Below, in pieces: positions 18,774-27,950 of a DNA stretch of 64,000 bases; within the stretch, counting starts at the first letter, position 1; each line of letters opens with the position of its first letter. A program made the translations under genes and the position numbers. Where the stretch lies: the NCBI RefSeq assembly GCF_006159205.1, contig NZ_CP040812.1:248001-312000 (forward strand), in the 5' to 3' direction. The notes beneath the pieces were generated by a model. The model did not search any database, was not told where the DNA came from, and worked only from the letters and a program-made list of their open reading frames with translations. The DNA is from Antarcticibacterium flavum (GTDB lineage: Bacteria; Bacteroidota; Bacteroidia; Flavobacteriales; Flavobacteriaceae).

Positions 18774-19640
18774 TTACAAACTATCGGCCTCCAAATTATA
18801 AATAAAATCTGAAGCTTTCATCCCTTTCTCAATTAATCCCAATAACTTTAATGTTTCCTGGACCTTTTGGACTTCTTCCTCACTTATTTGCACCTGGCTC
18901 CAGGACGTTATTCCCAGCCATTCTTTAATGTCCTCTTCCTTTTGGTCATACCGTTGAGCAACCAATTTCTCCACTCCCGGGACCTCCTTAAAGCTTACCG
19001 ATTTAGAATTAACCACATCCAGCATTTTTGCCAGATCATGTTCATGGGTATGAATGAAATCTTCCCTTGCCGCTACTACAAAACAGGGCCAGGGCGTAGG
19101 GCAGTCCCCAACTCGTCTAAAAACACTTTTATCAACCAATGGTTTAGTTGTAAAACGTTCCCACATAAAATACTGTGCACGATCTTGCTCCAAAGCTTTC
19201 ACCGCACCATCTATGTCTCCTACTATTTCAAAATCCAGGGCTGCCAAATCCCATTTTTGGTCTTTTGCATTTACATAAGCCATAAGTTGCGACCCGCTTC
19301 CTTCCCGGCTTATTGCGGCTTTGGTATGCTCCAGCTCCTTTACCTCCTTAAAAGGCGAGGCTGCAGCCACATGGATTCCCCATATAAGTGGTGAAGCAAT
19401 GTATTTTTGGATGACCTTCACGGGGTTTCCGGCTGTAATATCTTTTATAACACCTTCAGTTAAGATGATGGCAACATCTATTTCATTATTCCTAAGGGCC
19501 TTATTCATCGCGCCGGTACCATCTGGAAAATCCCGCCATTCAATTTTTAGCTGCTCGTATTCAAAATCCCCATCTTCAATACACAAATGCCACGGCATAT
19601 TAAAATGTTCTGGTACGCCTCCAACTCTAATTGTTTTCAT
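18774..19640 (-). CDS. Periplasmic-binding-fold protein (SsuA/THI5/TauA type) without signal peptide
   Basis: This 288-residue protein has the type II periplasmic-binding fold pattern: an early RVGGVPEHFN strand, then EIDVAIILTEG and AISREGSGSQLMAY. These resemble substrate-binding subunits of nitrate/sulfonate/taurine or thiamine-precursor systems. It starts directly with MKTIRVGG and has no export signal or lipobox. No ABC permease or ATPase is near, so it may be cytoplasmic and not a classic transporter subunit. Ligand unknown. Confidence 0.65.
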   Translation of the reverse strand: MKTIRVGGVPEHFNMPWHLCIEDGDFEYEQLKIEWRDFPDGTGAMNKALRNNEIDVAIILTEGVIKDITAGNPVKVIQKYIASPLIWGIHVAAASPFKEVKELEHTKAAISREGSGSQLMAYVNAKDQKWDLAALDFEIVGDIDGAVKALEQDRAQYFMWERFTTKPLVDKSVFRRVGDCPTPWPCFVVAAREDFIHTHEHDLAKMLDVVNSKSVSFKEVPGVEKLVAQRYDQKEEDIKEWLGITSWSQVQISEEEVQKVQETLKLLGLIEKGMKASDFIYNLEADSL

Positions 19641-19710
19641 ATTTCATTGATGTAATTTAATATTATGCATAAGCATAAACCCTAACTAAAAGAAATCCTC
19701 CTCAGGCTAC

Positions 19711-21756
19711 TTAATTCTGGTGCTTTTCTTTGAGATATTTATAGATCTCCACCTGGGACCTTATTGATTTTTCGCCTTTTTTACGGGTTACATAAGTGTT
19801 GGATTCTTCTTCATCCTGTATGCGAGCTTTTACATTGTCACTAAGCTGTATTTCGAGGATCTCTTTAAATTCCTGGGCGATATCCCTATCCAGGATTGGG
19901 GCAATGACCTCGATCCTGCGGTCCAGATTTCGGGTCATAAGATCGGCGCTTCCAAAATAGATCTTCTCATCTCCACCGTTTTCAAAAAGATAAATACGGC
20001 CGTGCTCCAGGAATTGGTCTACAATGCTGGTAATATAAATGTTCTCACTCATACCTTTCACCCCCGGGATGAGACAGGTGAAGCCCCTAACTATAAGCCT
20101 TATCTTCACCCCGGCATTACTTGCCTTATAAAGCCATTCTATGATCTCTGGGTCTTCCAGGCTATTTAATTTGGCAGTTATGGCGGCCTTTTTTCCTTCC
20201 ATGGCATTCTCAATTTCCTTCATAACAAGAAGGGTAAACTGGCGGCGTGTGGAGAAAGGAGAAATAAATAACCGTTTTTCCCGGGGAACAATAAGATCTC
20301 CTTCCAGCACACTAAAGATCCTGGACATTTCCCTGGTTATGTACTTATCTGCAGTGAAAATCGCGTGATCACAATAGATCCTGGAGGTCTCACTGTTAAA
20401 GTTTCCTGTTCCTATATAGGCATAGTTCTTTAATTTCCCTTCTTCCCTGCGTACCACCAACAGGATCTTGGAGTGTACTTTGATCTTGGGATAACTATAA
20501 ATAACATTGGCTCCCTTTTCTTCAAATTTTCTGCCCCATATAATATTATTCTCCTCGTCAAACCGGGCTTTTGCCTCTACAAATACAGTGACCTTTTTTC
20601 CATTTTCAAGAGCCTGCAACAGGCAGTTGGTGAGGTTGGACTCATCTGCCACCCGGTAGAGCGAGATCTTAATAGCTTCAACCCCGGGATCATTTGCAGC
20701 CTGCGCCACAAATTTTTCTACATAATCAAAGGACATATAGGGAAAATGTACTGCCTGGTCCTTTTCTGCGATCACTTTAAAGTAATCTTCAGCTTTTTCG
20801 AGTACCCTGTGTTTCACAGGCTCAGGTTTTTTAGCGTGGAGCGCAGGGTTATTGGTAGGATCTGGAAAAGCGAAAAAATCGATGAAGTTATGGTATTTCC
20901 CACCTGGCATCATATCTATTTTCCCAAGATTAAGAAGTTTCCTTATTTTCTTCTGAATATCCTGTGGCATGCTGGCGTCGTATAGCAGGCGCGTAGGTTG
21001 CCCATCTGTACGCTGTGCCAGGGACTCATAGATCTTTTCAGCCAGGACCCCATTGAATTCATCTTCGATATAAAGTTCAGCATCCCGGGAAAGTTTCACT
21101 TCATAAATGCCTGTGACCTCCTCATTAGGAAAAAGGCTTTGCATCTCATTCCTAATAATATCATCTAAAAAAGTAATACTATTTTCTTCGATCTCAATAA
21201 ACCTTCCGCATTCACCAGAGGGGATATTTATAAGGCCCAGTTTTTCTTCATTGCTGAAGGTTACTGCAAAGTAAGGCTTGTTGTTTTCCAAAAAAGGATC
21301 CTGTTGGGGAGTTTCAAAGCTGGTGGTCATTACCTCAAGATAAGCTTTTACGTGCTCCTCAAAATAGGTATGTGAGAGCTGTTTTTGTTTCTTGTTATAA
21401 TGCTCTGAATCCAGCAGGATAATCCCATTCTTTTCCAGTTCGGGAATGATCTCATTATGGTAGATCTCGCCAAATTTGTCCTGCTGAAGTTTCACTGCTT
21501 CCAGGATCTCCTTAGTGATCTTGTTTGGTCGCAGGGCAAGTTTCTTTCTAATACTCTTTTCCACCCTCTTTATTTGCCGAAGCTGGGAAACCCGTACCCT
21601 AAAATATTCATCCAGATTGGAGGAGAAGATAGCAAGGAATTTTATTCGCTCATATAATGGATTGGATGGATCCCCGGCTTCCTGCAAAACCCGGTCGTTA
21701 AAACTGAGCCAGTTAAGGTCCCTGTGCTTATATTCTATGGTATTAGGTGAGATCAT
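19711..21756 (-). CDS. ppk1: Polyphosphate kinase 1
   Basis: This 681-residue protein matches PPK1, which makes inorganic polyphosphate from ATP. The N-terminal domain opens with YKHRDLNWLSFNDRVLQEA. The middle domain follows, and two PLD-like catalytic domains carry the autophosphorylated histidine (KVHSKILLV) and the second histidine region (FLEHGRIYLF). Length is normal for Bacteroidetes. It has its own -7 box and is separate from the operon to its right. Confidence 0.94.
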   Translation of the reverse strand: MISPNTIEYKHRDLNWLSFNDRVLQEAGDPSNPLYERIKFLAIFSSNLDEYFRVRVSQLRQIKRVEKSIRKKLALRPNKITKEILEAVKLQQDKFGEIYHNEIIPELEKNGIILLDSEHYNKKQKQLSHTYFEEHVKAYLEVMTTSFETPQQDPFLENNKPYFAVTFSNEEKLGLINIPSGECGRFIEIEENSITFLDDIIRNEMQSLFPNEEVTGIYEVKLSRDAELYIEDEFNGVLAEKIYESLAQRTDGQPTRLLYDASMPQDIQKKIRKLLNLGKIDMMPGGKYHNFIDFFAFPDPTNNPALHAKKPEPVKHRVLEKAEDYFKVIAEKDQAVHFPYMSFDYVEKFVAQAANDPGVEAIKISLYRVADESNLTNCLLQALENGKKVTVFVEAKARFDEENNIIWGRKFEEKGANVIYSYPKIKVHSKILLVVRREEGKLKNYAYIGTGNFNSETSRIYCDHAIFTADKYITREMSRIFSVLEGDLIVPREKRLFISPFSTRRQFTLLVMKEIENAMEGKKAAITAKLNSLEDPEIIEWLYKASNAGVKIRLIVRGFTCLIPGVKGMSENIYITSIVDQFLEHGRIYLFENGGDEKIYFGSADLMTRNLDRRIEVIAPILDRDIAQEFKEILEIQLSDNVKARIQDEEESNTYVTRKKGEKSIRSQVEIYKYLKEKHQN

Positions 21757-21772
21757 AAAAAGAATTATTCCC

Positions 21773-21780
21773 CAAAAATA
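21773..21780 (-). promoter_or_regulatory. -7 box of ppk1
   Basis: Minus-strand TATTTTTG matches TAnnTTTG, 16 bases before the ATG at 21756. Confidence 0.5.
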
Positions 21781-21826
21781 CTATGTAGCAGCAGGGATTG
21801 ATTTAATAATGTGTTAAATAAAAATC

Positions 21827-22693
21827 TTAAGCTACTATAAGATCCAGGGCGGTACGAATAAGCTTATCTACTGTTGCTGCTGGATCCTTACTAAATTCCC
21901 CGGTTGCCCGGTTTGCCACTATTGCGTTAAGGGAGACCGTGTGGTGTCCCAGCAATTTTGATAAGCCGTACATGCCTGAAGTTTCCATTTCCATATTGGT
22001 GATTTTCCGGTTTTTATAATTGAACCTCTCCATCTTTGAGTTAAGTTCTGGATCCTGTACCGGTAGCCTCAAAACTCTTCCCTGGGGGCCATAGAATCCA
22101 CAGTTGCTCACAGTCATCCCGCGATAGAAACCTTTGTCAAATCTTGACGCAAGTTCCATGTCACAATCCACTGCATATGGAACCACATGGTTAAATGGGA
22201 AATCCAGCTGCTCTTTTAGGGCTTTATTAAGTGCCTTGTCCTGTATATGCTCACTGTCATAGAAGTGTAGCATGGCATCCATTCCAATCCCGGTTTCAGA
22301 AACAAGGAAAGAATCTATAGGAATGTCTGGTTGTATGGCACCTGAGGTCCCTATACGTATAATATCCAGGGAGCTGCTCTCCTCTTTGATCCTCCTGGAA
22401 TTGAAATCAATGTTTACCAGAGCATCGAGTTCATTAAAAACAATATCTATATTATCTGTTCCAATACCCGAGGAAATAACTGTGATCCTTTTCCCCTTGT
22501 AGGTGCCGGTGTGGGTATTGAACTCCCTTTTTTGCACCACGTGCTCTATTATGTCAAAATATTTACTTACTGCAGCAACCCTGTCTGGATCTCCAACAGT
22601 AATGATCGTATTCGCAATTTGGTGGGGTAAGAGTCTTAAGTGGTAAACGCTTCCATCTGCGTTCTGTATAAATTCTGAAGCCTTTAAGGTCAT
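21827..22693 (-). CDS. Nucleoside phosphorylase (uridine phosphorylase-like)
   Basis: This 288-residue PNP/UDP-family enzyme has the phosphate-binding VGDPDRV, the SSGIGTDNIDIV loop and the purine/pyrimidine pocket MEMETSGMYGL. The family splits nucleosides to base and pentose-1-phosphate. The match looks nearest to uridine phosphorylase, but specificity is not certain. It starts 1 base after the DUF1835 gene and is the last gene of a four-gene operon. Confidence 0.85.
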   Translation of the reverse strand: MTLKASEFIQNADGSVYHLRLLPHQIANTIITVGDPDRVAAVSKYFDIIEHVVQKREFNTHTGTYKGKRITVISSGIGTDNIDIVFNELDALVNIDFNSRRIKEESSSLDIIRIGTSGAIQPDIPIDSFLVSETGIGMDAMLHFYDSEHIQDKALNKALKEQLDFPFNHVVPYAVDCDMELASRFDKGFYRGMTVSNCGFYGPQGRVLRLPVQDPELNSKMERFNYKNRKITNMEMETSGMYGLSKLLGHHTVSLNAIVANRATGEFSKDPAATVDKLIRTALDLIVA

Positions 22694-22694
22694 A

Positions 22695-23624
22695 TTATAA
22701 TTTTAATATTTTATGGGTAGTGGAGTCATATAAGAAATCATATTTTCTAACTCCGCCCAGATATTCTTCATCTTTAAGATGTTGATAAAAGTTTTTCTCA
22801 AAATTTAGGGCTTCAATACCGGCTGGGGTTAGTACCACAATCCCGTTGCGCTCTTCAAAAAACAATTTAAGGTGGTTTATAATCCTCTCCACTTGTAAAT
22901 CTCCAAAACCAAAATATCCCTGGTATTCAAGAGTGTAGCCAATAAGATGGTGAAAGCTGGTAATGTTATTCTTTTCAATAAGCTTTAGCACATTATGCTC
23001 CAGGGAATTGAGCCCCGTCCTGGAATTTGGAAACCTCTCCAGGTGTGCCCTAATGCAGGCAGAGAGGTATTCGAAGTTAGTTTTGGTCTTTATCTGGCCT
23101 ATGAGCCTTTGGGGATTGTCCCCGTTATACAACTGCCACATAAGGTTTGCCATCTCCAGATCATCCTCGTTCAAAGGAATACGCTGTTCATAATGGTTTT
23201 TAAGATTATCCATAGAAAGTTGGGAAAGAGGAGTGAATTCTTTTTCCCCCTTCAGCCTTTTACTGCACACCAGGCTCACCGGAATATTCTTTTTATTTTC
23301 CTGCAGGAAACTTATCACTGCAAGCATATTAATATGTGAGAACAGGTCAAATTCAAACCATAACACGATCTCATCATAAGAATTGGAAACTTTAAGCTTA
23401 TGCAATTCTTCTATAAACTGCCTATTATAATCTTCAGCGGTAATTTGGTAGTGCTTATATAGAAAACCGGTTCTTAGCTTCAGAAACTCGTCTGTATCCA
23501 GTTCATAGCTTGTGGGCCCTTCGCAAAGCATCTCCCGCCAAACCACAATATCACCGGGAATTTCAAGTTCCAGGAAATTGTGGTGAAGGTCATCACCATT
23601 GATGATATGAAGTTGCTCTGCCAT
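22695..23624 (-). CDS. DUF1835 domain-containing protein
   Basis: This 309-residue protein shows the DUF1835 N-terminal signature (HIINGDDLHHNFLEL, VVWREMLCEGPTSYEL). The middle region is acidic and helical (WFEFDLFSHINML), and the C-terminal half looks like a DUF3658-type winged helix. Biochemical role is unknown. It sits between the SUI1 gene and the phosphorylase gene in a tight operon. Confidence 0.85.
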   Translation of the reverse strand: MAEQLHIINGDDLHHNFLELEIPGDIVVWREMLCEGPTSYELDTDEFLKLRTGFLYKHYQITAEDYNRQFIEELHKLKVSNSYDEIVLWFEFDLFSHINMLAVISFLQENKKNIPVSLVCSKRLKGEKEFTPLSQLSMDNLKNHYEQRIPLNEDDLEMANLMWQLYNGDNPQRLIGQIKTKTNFEYLSACIRAHLERFPNSRTGLNSLEHNVLKLIEKNNITSFHHLIGYTLEYQGYFGFGDLQVERIINHLKLFFEERNGIVVLTPAGIEALNFEKNFYQHLKDEEYLGGVRKYDFLYDSTTHKILKL

Positions 23625-23642
23625 AACTAAGGATGATGGAAG

Positions 23643-23996
23643 TTAACCTCCCACACGTTTTACTTTATAACCGTCATTTATTAAAAGCTGCATCACCTTT
23701 TCGCGAACATCCCCCTGTATGATGATCTCCCCGTCTTTAACCGAGCCGCCAACACCACATTTCTTCTTCAGGTCTTTACCCAGTTTTTGCAGGTCCTCCT
23801 CATTACCTTCAAAGCCTTTGATAACCGTTACGGTTTTCCCGCCGCGGCCTTTGGAACTAAAATGTGCTTCCAGGCGTTGTTCCCCGGGAGGAGGGGTTTG
23901 AATTTCCTCCCCGGGATCATTTTCTGGATTAAAGTTGTTGTTGGTGGAAAACACAAGCCCGCCCAGGTCTTCCAGTCCCAGTTTCTTCCTGCCCAT
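23643..23996 (-). CDS. SUI1/YciH family translation initiation factor
   Basis: This 117-residue protein has an N-terminal linker rich in Asn, Pro and Gly. A SUI1/eIF1-like domain follows, with KTVTVIKGFEG, a KKKCGVGGSVKDGEIIIQGD core and a basic tail. Bacterial YciH is thought to influence start-site fidelity and stress translation. It lies 7 bases after the 2OG oxygenase gene. Confidence 0.9.
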   Translation of the reverse strand: MGRKKLGLEDLGGLVFSTNNNFNPENDPGEEIQTPPPGEQRLEAHFSSKGRGGKTVTVIKGFEGNEEDLQKLGKDLKKKCGVGGSVKDGEIIIQGDVREKVMQLLINDGYKVKRVGG

Positions 23997-24003
23997 GTGA
24001 AAT

Positions 24004-24960
24004 TTATTTTTTTATAAGTCCAATCTCAATAAGCCGCTGGTGTAGAAATTCACCGGCAGTAATATCCTCATACTGCTTTGGGTTATTCTCATCTATACAC
24101 TCCTCCAGGCAGTTTAAAGGCATTTCACTGCGTGGGTGCATAAAGAAAGGTATGGAGTACCGTGGTTTGTCCCATTGCTCTTTAGGAGGATTTATCACCT
24201 TATGAATGGTAGACCTTAGTTTATTATTGGTAAGCCGCTCCAGCATATCTCCAACATTGATCACCAGTTCGTCTTCCTGCGGGATGGCATCTATCCATTG
24301 ACCGTCTTTTCTAAGCACTTGCAGGCCACCAGTGGAAGCTCCCATTAAAAGGGTGATAAGGTTGATATCCCCATGTGCTCCTGCACGTTCGGCACCCTTT
24401 GGTTCTTCAGTGATTGGAGGATAGTGAATAGGACGCAAAATACTATTCCCATTGCTGGCCCAATGATCAAAATAATGTTCATCCAGGCCTATATAAAGAG
24501 CAAGGGCTCTTAATACATAAATTCCTGTTTTTTCCAGCATACGGTAGGCTTCCATCCCTGTATGATTGAAATCTTTAAGTTCCTCTACCTGGACATTTTT
24601 AGGATATTCTTCTATAAGATTGGCATCTTTGGAAGGTTCCTGTCCAAAATGCCAGAATTCCTTAAGATCACCCTCTTTTTTGCCTTTGGCATGTTCCTTT
24701 CCAAAGGAAATATATCCTCTCTGGCCACCCAGGCCTTCGATCTCGTATTTCTTCTTCACATCTAGCGGCAGGTCAAAAAAGGATTTCACCTCTTTATATA
24801 ATTCATCTACAAGATCATCACTTAAAAAGTGGTTCTTTAGTGAAACAAAGCCTATCTCCTCATAAGCTCTACCTATTTCTTCCACAAATTTTTGTTTCCT
24901 CTTGGGGTCATCGCTCAGGAAATCTGCCAGATCTACGCTGGGAATATTATTCATAGCCAT
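24004..24960 (-). CDS. 2-oxoglutarate/Fe(II) oxygenase, isopenicillin N synthase-like
   Basis: This 318-residue protein has the DIOX_N region (VDLADFL) and the double-stranded beta-helix iron site: HxD in GAHGDINLITLLM, a distal His in STIHKVINP, and the co-substrate R-x-S in PRYSIPFF. Enzymes of this fold hydroxylate or oxidise small molecules. The flavobacterial substrate is unknown, and no beta-lactam pathway is nearby. It is the first gene of the operon that continues to SUI1. An alternative in-frame ATG is at 24954. Confidence 0.88.
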   Translation of the reverse strand: MAMNNIPSVDLADFLSDDPKRKQKFVEEIGRAYEEIGFVSLKNHFLSDDLVDELYKEVKSFFDLPLDVKKKYEIEGLGGQRGYISFGKEHAKGKKEGDLKEFWHFGQEPSKDANLIEEYPKNVQVEELKDFNHTGMEAYRMLEKTGIYVLRALALYIGLDEHYFDHWASNGNSILRPIHYPPITEEPKGAERAGAHGDINLITLLMGASTGGLQVLRKDGQWIDAIPQEDELVINVGDMLERLTNNKLRSTIHKVINPPKEQWDKPRYSIPFFMHPRSEMPLNCLEECIDENNPKQYEDITAGEFLHQRLIEIGLIKK

Positions 24961-24976
24961 TTTATGCTGTTTTTTT

Positions 24977-24997
24977 CAAAGTTAACACACAAAGTTA
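24977..24997 (-). promoter_or_regulatory. Two tandem -7 boxes before the 2OG oxygenase operon
   Basis: Minus-strand TAACTTTG occurs twice, at 24977-24984 and 24990-24997, 13 bases apart. Either could be used. They precede the ATG at 24960. Confidence 0.5.
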
Positions 24998-25055
24998 AAG
25001 AAAATAACCGGAGTTTAAATTATTAAGTGATATAGAAGAAAGCTCCAAAATTATT

Positions 25056-25063
25056 TACATTTG
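25056..25063 (+). promoter_or_regulatory. -7 box of the E1 alpha/beta gene
   Basis: TACATTTG matches TAnnTTTG. Its last bases are the TTG that could be read as a start, so the real start must be the later ATG at 25082. Confidence 0.6.
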
Positions 25064-25081
25064 GATAACAAATCTTGCAAC

Positions 25082-27088
25082 ATGGAAACTCAACCGGGAA
25101 CAGATATATCATTTACTTATAATAAGGAAGGACTTTCAAATGACAAATTGCTGCAGCTTTATACTGCTATGCTCAAACCCAGGCTAATAGAGGAGAAGAT
25201 GCTTATACTGCTGCGCCAGGGAAAAATATCCAAGTGGTTTAGCGGGATTGGACAGGAAGCCATTTCCATAGGTGTTACCCTTGCGATGGATAAAGATGAA
25301 TACATCCTGCCTATGCACAGGAACCTTGGAGTTTTTACCGCCAGGGAGATCCCACTTTACAGATTGTTCTCACAGTGGCAGGGAAAGGCTAATGGTTTTA
25401 CCAAAGGCAGAGACAGGAGCTTTCACTTTGGGACACAGGAATTCAGGATCGTGGGAATGATCTCTCACCTGGGACCGCAGCTGGGGGTGGCAGATGGGAT
25501 TGCTCTTGCACATAAACTAAGGAAGGAAAAGAAACTTACAGCAGTTTTTACAGGGGAAGGTGGCACCAGCGAAGGGGACTTTCACGAAGCACTCAATATT
25601 GCATCGGTTTGGGACCTGCCTGTGCTATTTTGTATAGAAAATAATGGTTACGGACTCTCCACTCCTACAAAGGAGCAGTATAATTGTAAAGATCTTATGG
25701 ACCGTGGGGCCGGTTATGGAATGGATGCTTATAAGATTGATGGAAATAATATCCTGGAAGTATATAACAGGGTTTCTGAGATTGCTGAAAGCGTTCGGAA
25801 AAACCCACGGCCCGTTCTACTGGAATTCATAACTTTCAGAATGCGAGGGCACGAAGAGGCAAGCGGCACCAAGTACGTCCCGCAGGAGTTGATGGATGAA
25901 TGGGCCTCAAAAGATCCTATCCTTAATTTCAGGAATTATTTGATGGAGGAGAAGATACTTTCAGAAGAACAGGAAAAACAATTCACAGAGGATATAAAAG
26001 CTGAGATCGACCACAATTTACAACTGGCGTATGAAGAGGATAATATTATAGCTTCTGAAAGTACAGAATTAAATGATGTGTATAAACCTTATGAATATGA
26101 GCACTTTGAAGAAAATTCAGAAAAAGAAGAAGTGAGGTTTATAGATGCGATTTCTGCAGGTTTGCGGCAATCAATGCAACGGCATAATGACCTGGTACTT
26201 ATGGGCCAGGATATTGCCGATTACGGTGGGGTCTTCAAAATAACCGATGGTTTTCTTGAGGAATTTGGAAAGGAAAGGGTAAGGAATACTCCCATTTGTG
26301 AAAGTGGAGTAGTGGCCGCTGCTATGGGGCTTTCAATTAATGGAATGAAAGCCATGGTGGAAATGCAATTTGCAGATTTTGTAAGTTCAGGTTTTAATCC
26401 AATAGCCAATTACCTTGCAAAAGTTCATTATCGCTGGGGCCAGCAGGCCGATGTCGTGGTGAGGATGCCTTGCGGTGCCGGTGTGGGGGCCGGGCCTTTT
26501 CACAGCCAAACCAATGAAGCCTGGTTTACAAAGATACCCGGTTTAAAAGTGATATATCCTGCATTTCCACTGGATGCTAAAGGCCTGTTGAACACATCCT
26601 TTAATGACCCAAACCCTGTGCTGTTCTTTGAGCACAAGGCTTTATACCGTAGTGTGAGACAGGAGGTTCCTACGGGATACTATACTATCCCTTTTGGCAA
26701 GGCAGCTTTAATACAGGAAGGAGAAGAGATCACAATAATTTCTTATGGAGCTGGAGCGCACTGGGCTCTGGATACTTTAAAGGAAAACCAGGCAATAAAG
26801 GCAGATCTCCTGGACCTGCGAACCCTGCAGCCACTGGATTATGATAGTATTTATAAGTCGGTTAAAAAGACAGGAAAGGTACTCGTTATTACCGAGGATA
26901 CGACTTTTGGAAGCATAGCCTCAGATATTGCTGCCTCTATTTCTGAAAACTGCTTTGAATTTCTGGATGCTCCCGTAATGAGGCTGGGTAGTATGGAAAC
27001 TCCTGTACCTTTCACAAAGGCGTTGGAGGATCAATATTTACCAAAGCATTCATTGGCGGGAAAAATTCAGGAGCTTTTGGATTATTAA
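25082..27088 (+). CDS. Fused E1 alpha/beta subunit of a 2-oxoacid dehydrogenase (2-oxoisovalerate dehydrogenase type)
   Basis: The 668-residue protein joins an E1-alpha half with an E1-beta half. The alpha half (about 15-320) has a thiamine diphosphate motif running from GEGGTSEGDFHEA to ENNGYG. The beta half (about 345-668) includes the FADFVSSGFNP and MPCGAGVGAGPFHSQ motifs. It should decarboxylate branched-chain 2-oxoacids and pass the acyl group to E2 lipoate. Fused E1 is usual in Bacteroidetes. Branched acyl-CoAs made this way prime iso-fatty acids. The start at 25082 is chosen because the upstream TTG lies inside the promoter. Confidence 0.9.
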   Translation: METQPGTDISFTYNKEGLSNDKLLQLYTAMLKPRLIEEKMLILLRQGKISKWFSGIGQEAISIGVTLAMDKDEYILPMHRNLGVFTAREIPLYRLFSQWQGKANGFTKGRDRSFHFGTQEFRIVGMISHLGPQLGVADGIALAHKLRKEKKLTAVFTGEGGTSEGDFHEALNIASVWDLPVLFCIENNGYGLSTPTKEQYNCKDLMDRGAGYGMDAYKIDGNNILEVYNRVSEIAESVRKNPRPVLLEFITFRMRGHEEASGTKYVPQELMDEWASKDPILNFRNYLMEEKILSEEQEKQFTEDIKAEIDHNLQLAYEEDNIIASESTELNDVYKPYEYEHFEENSEKEEVRFIDAISAGLRQSMQRHNDLVLMGQDIADYGGVFKITDGFLEEFGKERVRNTPICESGVVAAAMGLSINGMKAMVEMQFADFVSSGFNPIANYLAKVHYRWGQQADVVVRMPCGAGVGAGPFHSQTNEAWFTKIPGLKVIYPAFPLDAKGLLNTSFNDPNPVLFFEHKALYRSVRQEVPTGYYTIPFGKAALIQEGEEITIISYGAGAHWALDTLKENQAIKADLLDLRTLQPLDYDSIYKSVKKTGKVLVITEDTTFGSIASDIAASISENCFEFLDAPVMRLGSMETPVPFTKALEDQYLPKHSLAGKIQELLDY

Positions 27089-27215
27089 TAAAATTTTAGG
27101 AACAACATGAAATATTTAGTATTCCTTAACAATTTCATTGTTAAATAATTAATAATCTTTTGGGTGGCGAGGAGTCGTAGAGTAATTTAGTTTAAGCTAA
27201 TCAAAAACTAATATT

Positions 27216-27377
27216 ATGGTACGACTAATTGTTATTTTCCTAATTATCGCTATTATAGCCGCCATCTTTGGATTTGGAGGTATAGCTGAAGGAGCTGCAG
27301 ATATTGCAAAGATCATTTTCTACATATTTGTAGTACTTCTTGTTATCTCTTTAATAAGTAGATTATTTAGACGATAA
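27216..27377 (+). CDS. DUF1328 family small membrane protein
   Basis: This 53-residue protein begins [10 protein letters not shown] and is almost wholly two hydrophobic helices separated by [15 protein letters not shown]. The central GFGGIA motif and the [10 protein letters not shown] tail match the DUF1328 (YtjA) family, which is often stress-induced. No other role is known. A terminator follows directly. Confidence 0.85.
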   Translation: MVRLIVIFLIIAIIAAIFGFGGIAEGAADIAKIIFYIFVVLLVISLISRLFRR

Positions 27378-27390
27378 AAAATTAAACTTA

Positions 27391-27435
27391 AAAGATCCGG
27401 GCATGGGAGGAATTCATATGTCTGGATCTTTTTTA
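27391..27435 (+). terminator. Terminator after the DUF1328 gene
   Basis: Stem AAAGATCC (27391-27398) pairs with GGATCTTT (27424-27431) across a 25-base loop and runs into T residues. Confidence 0.65.
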
Positions 27436-27456
27436 TTAACCCAAAAATTGAAAAAG

Positions 27457-27939
27457 ATGAAAAAAGTGTTATTTATCCTGGTTGCAGCATTATTGGTTAT
27501 CTCCTGTGGACCCAGTAAAACTGCTATAGATGCCAGAAAAACCTTTAGGGGAGATTGGGTACTTAACAGTATTACTTACCCAAATAACCCTGGGGATTTC
27601 AATGTAACCTTGTTTAACGAAGCCTCGGCCTCCTGTTTCCAGGGAAGTATGTGGAGTTTCGTTTCCAATAATAATACAGGAACTTATACTCTGCAGGGGC
27701 CCGGATGTGAAGCAACAGGAGAACGTTATTTTAACTGGTCCATAGATGAGGAAAATACACCCGATGGGGCTTATGACCTTATGTTAAAACCTACAGATGA
27801 TCGTTACAGGTCTACAACAGGAAACCAGGGTTTCCGTATTAACCTTAGACAATTATCTGAGACCTCAATGACCTGGGAACAAACGGTAACCCTTGAAGGT
27901 TCACCTTTTGTTATCCAAATGAACTTTACTAAACTTTAA
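27457..27939 (+). CDS. Lipocalin-like lipoprotein
   Basis: This 160-residue protein has a lipoprotein signal (MKKVLFILVAALLVISC, lipid-bearing Cys in the VISCG lipobox). A small beta-rich domain follows, with FRGDWVLNSITYP typical of lipocalin-like DUF4488/DUF5004 modules. The start is taken at 27457, just before the signal peptide; the frame is open further upstream but lies in a terminator hairpin. It precedes the OmpA gene by 11 bases. Confidence 0.8.
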   Translation: MKKVLFILVAALLVISCGPSKTAIDARKTFRGDWVLNSITYPNNPGDFNVTLFNEASASCFQGSMWSFVSNNNTGTYTLQGPGCEATGERYFNWSIDEENTPDGAYDLMLKPTDDRYRSTTGNQGFRINLRQLSETSMTWEQTVTLEGSPFVIQMNFTKL

Positions 27940-27950
27940 AAACGAAAATT

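Noticed and set aside
25061..25081. Upstream TTG start for the E1 alpha/beta gene
   Set aside because: The TTG is the end of the -7 box TACATTTG; the ATG at 25082 fits better.
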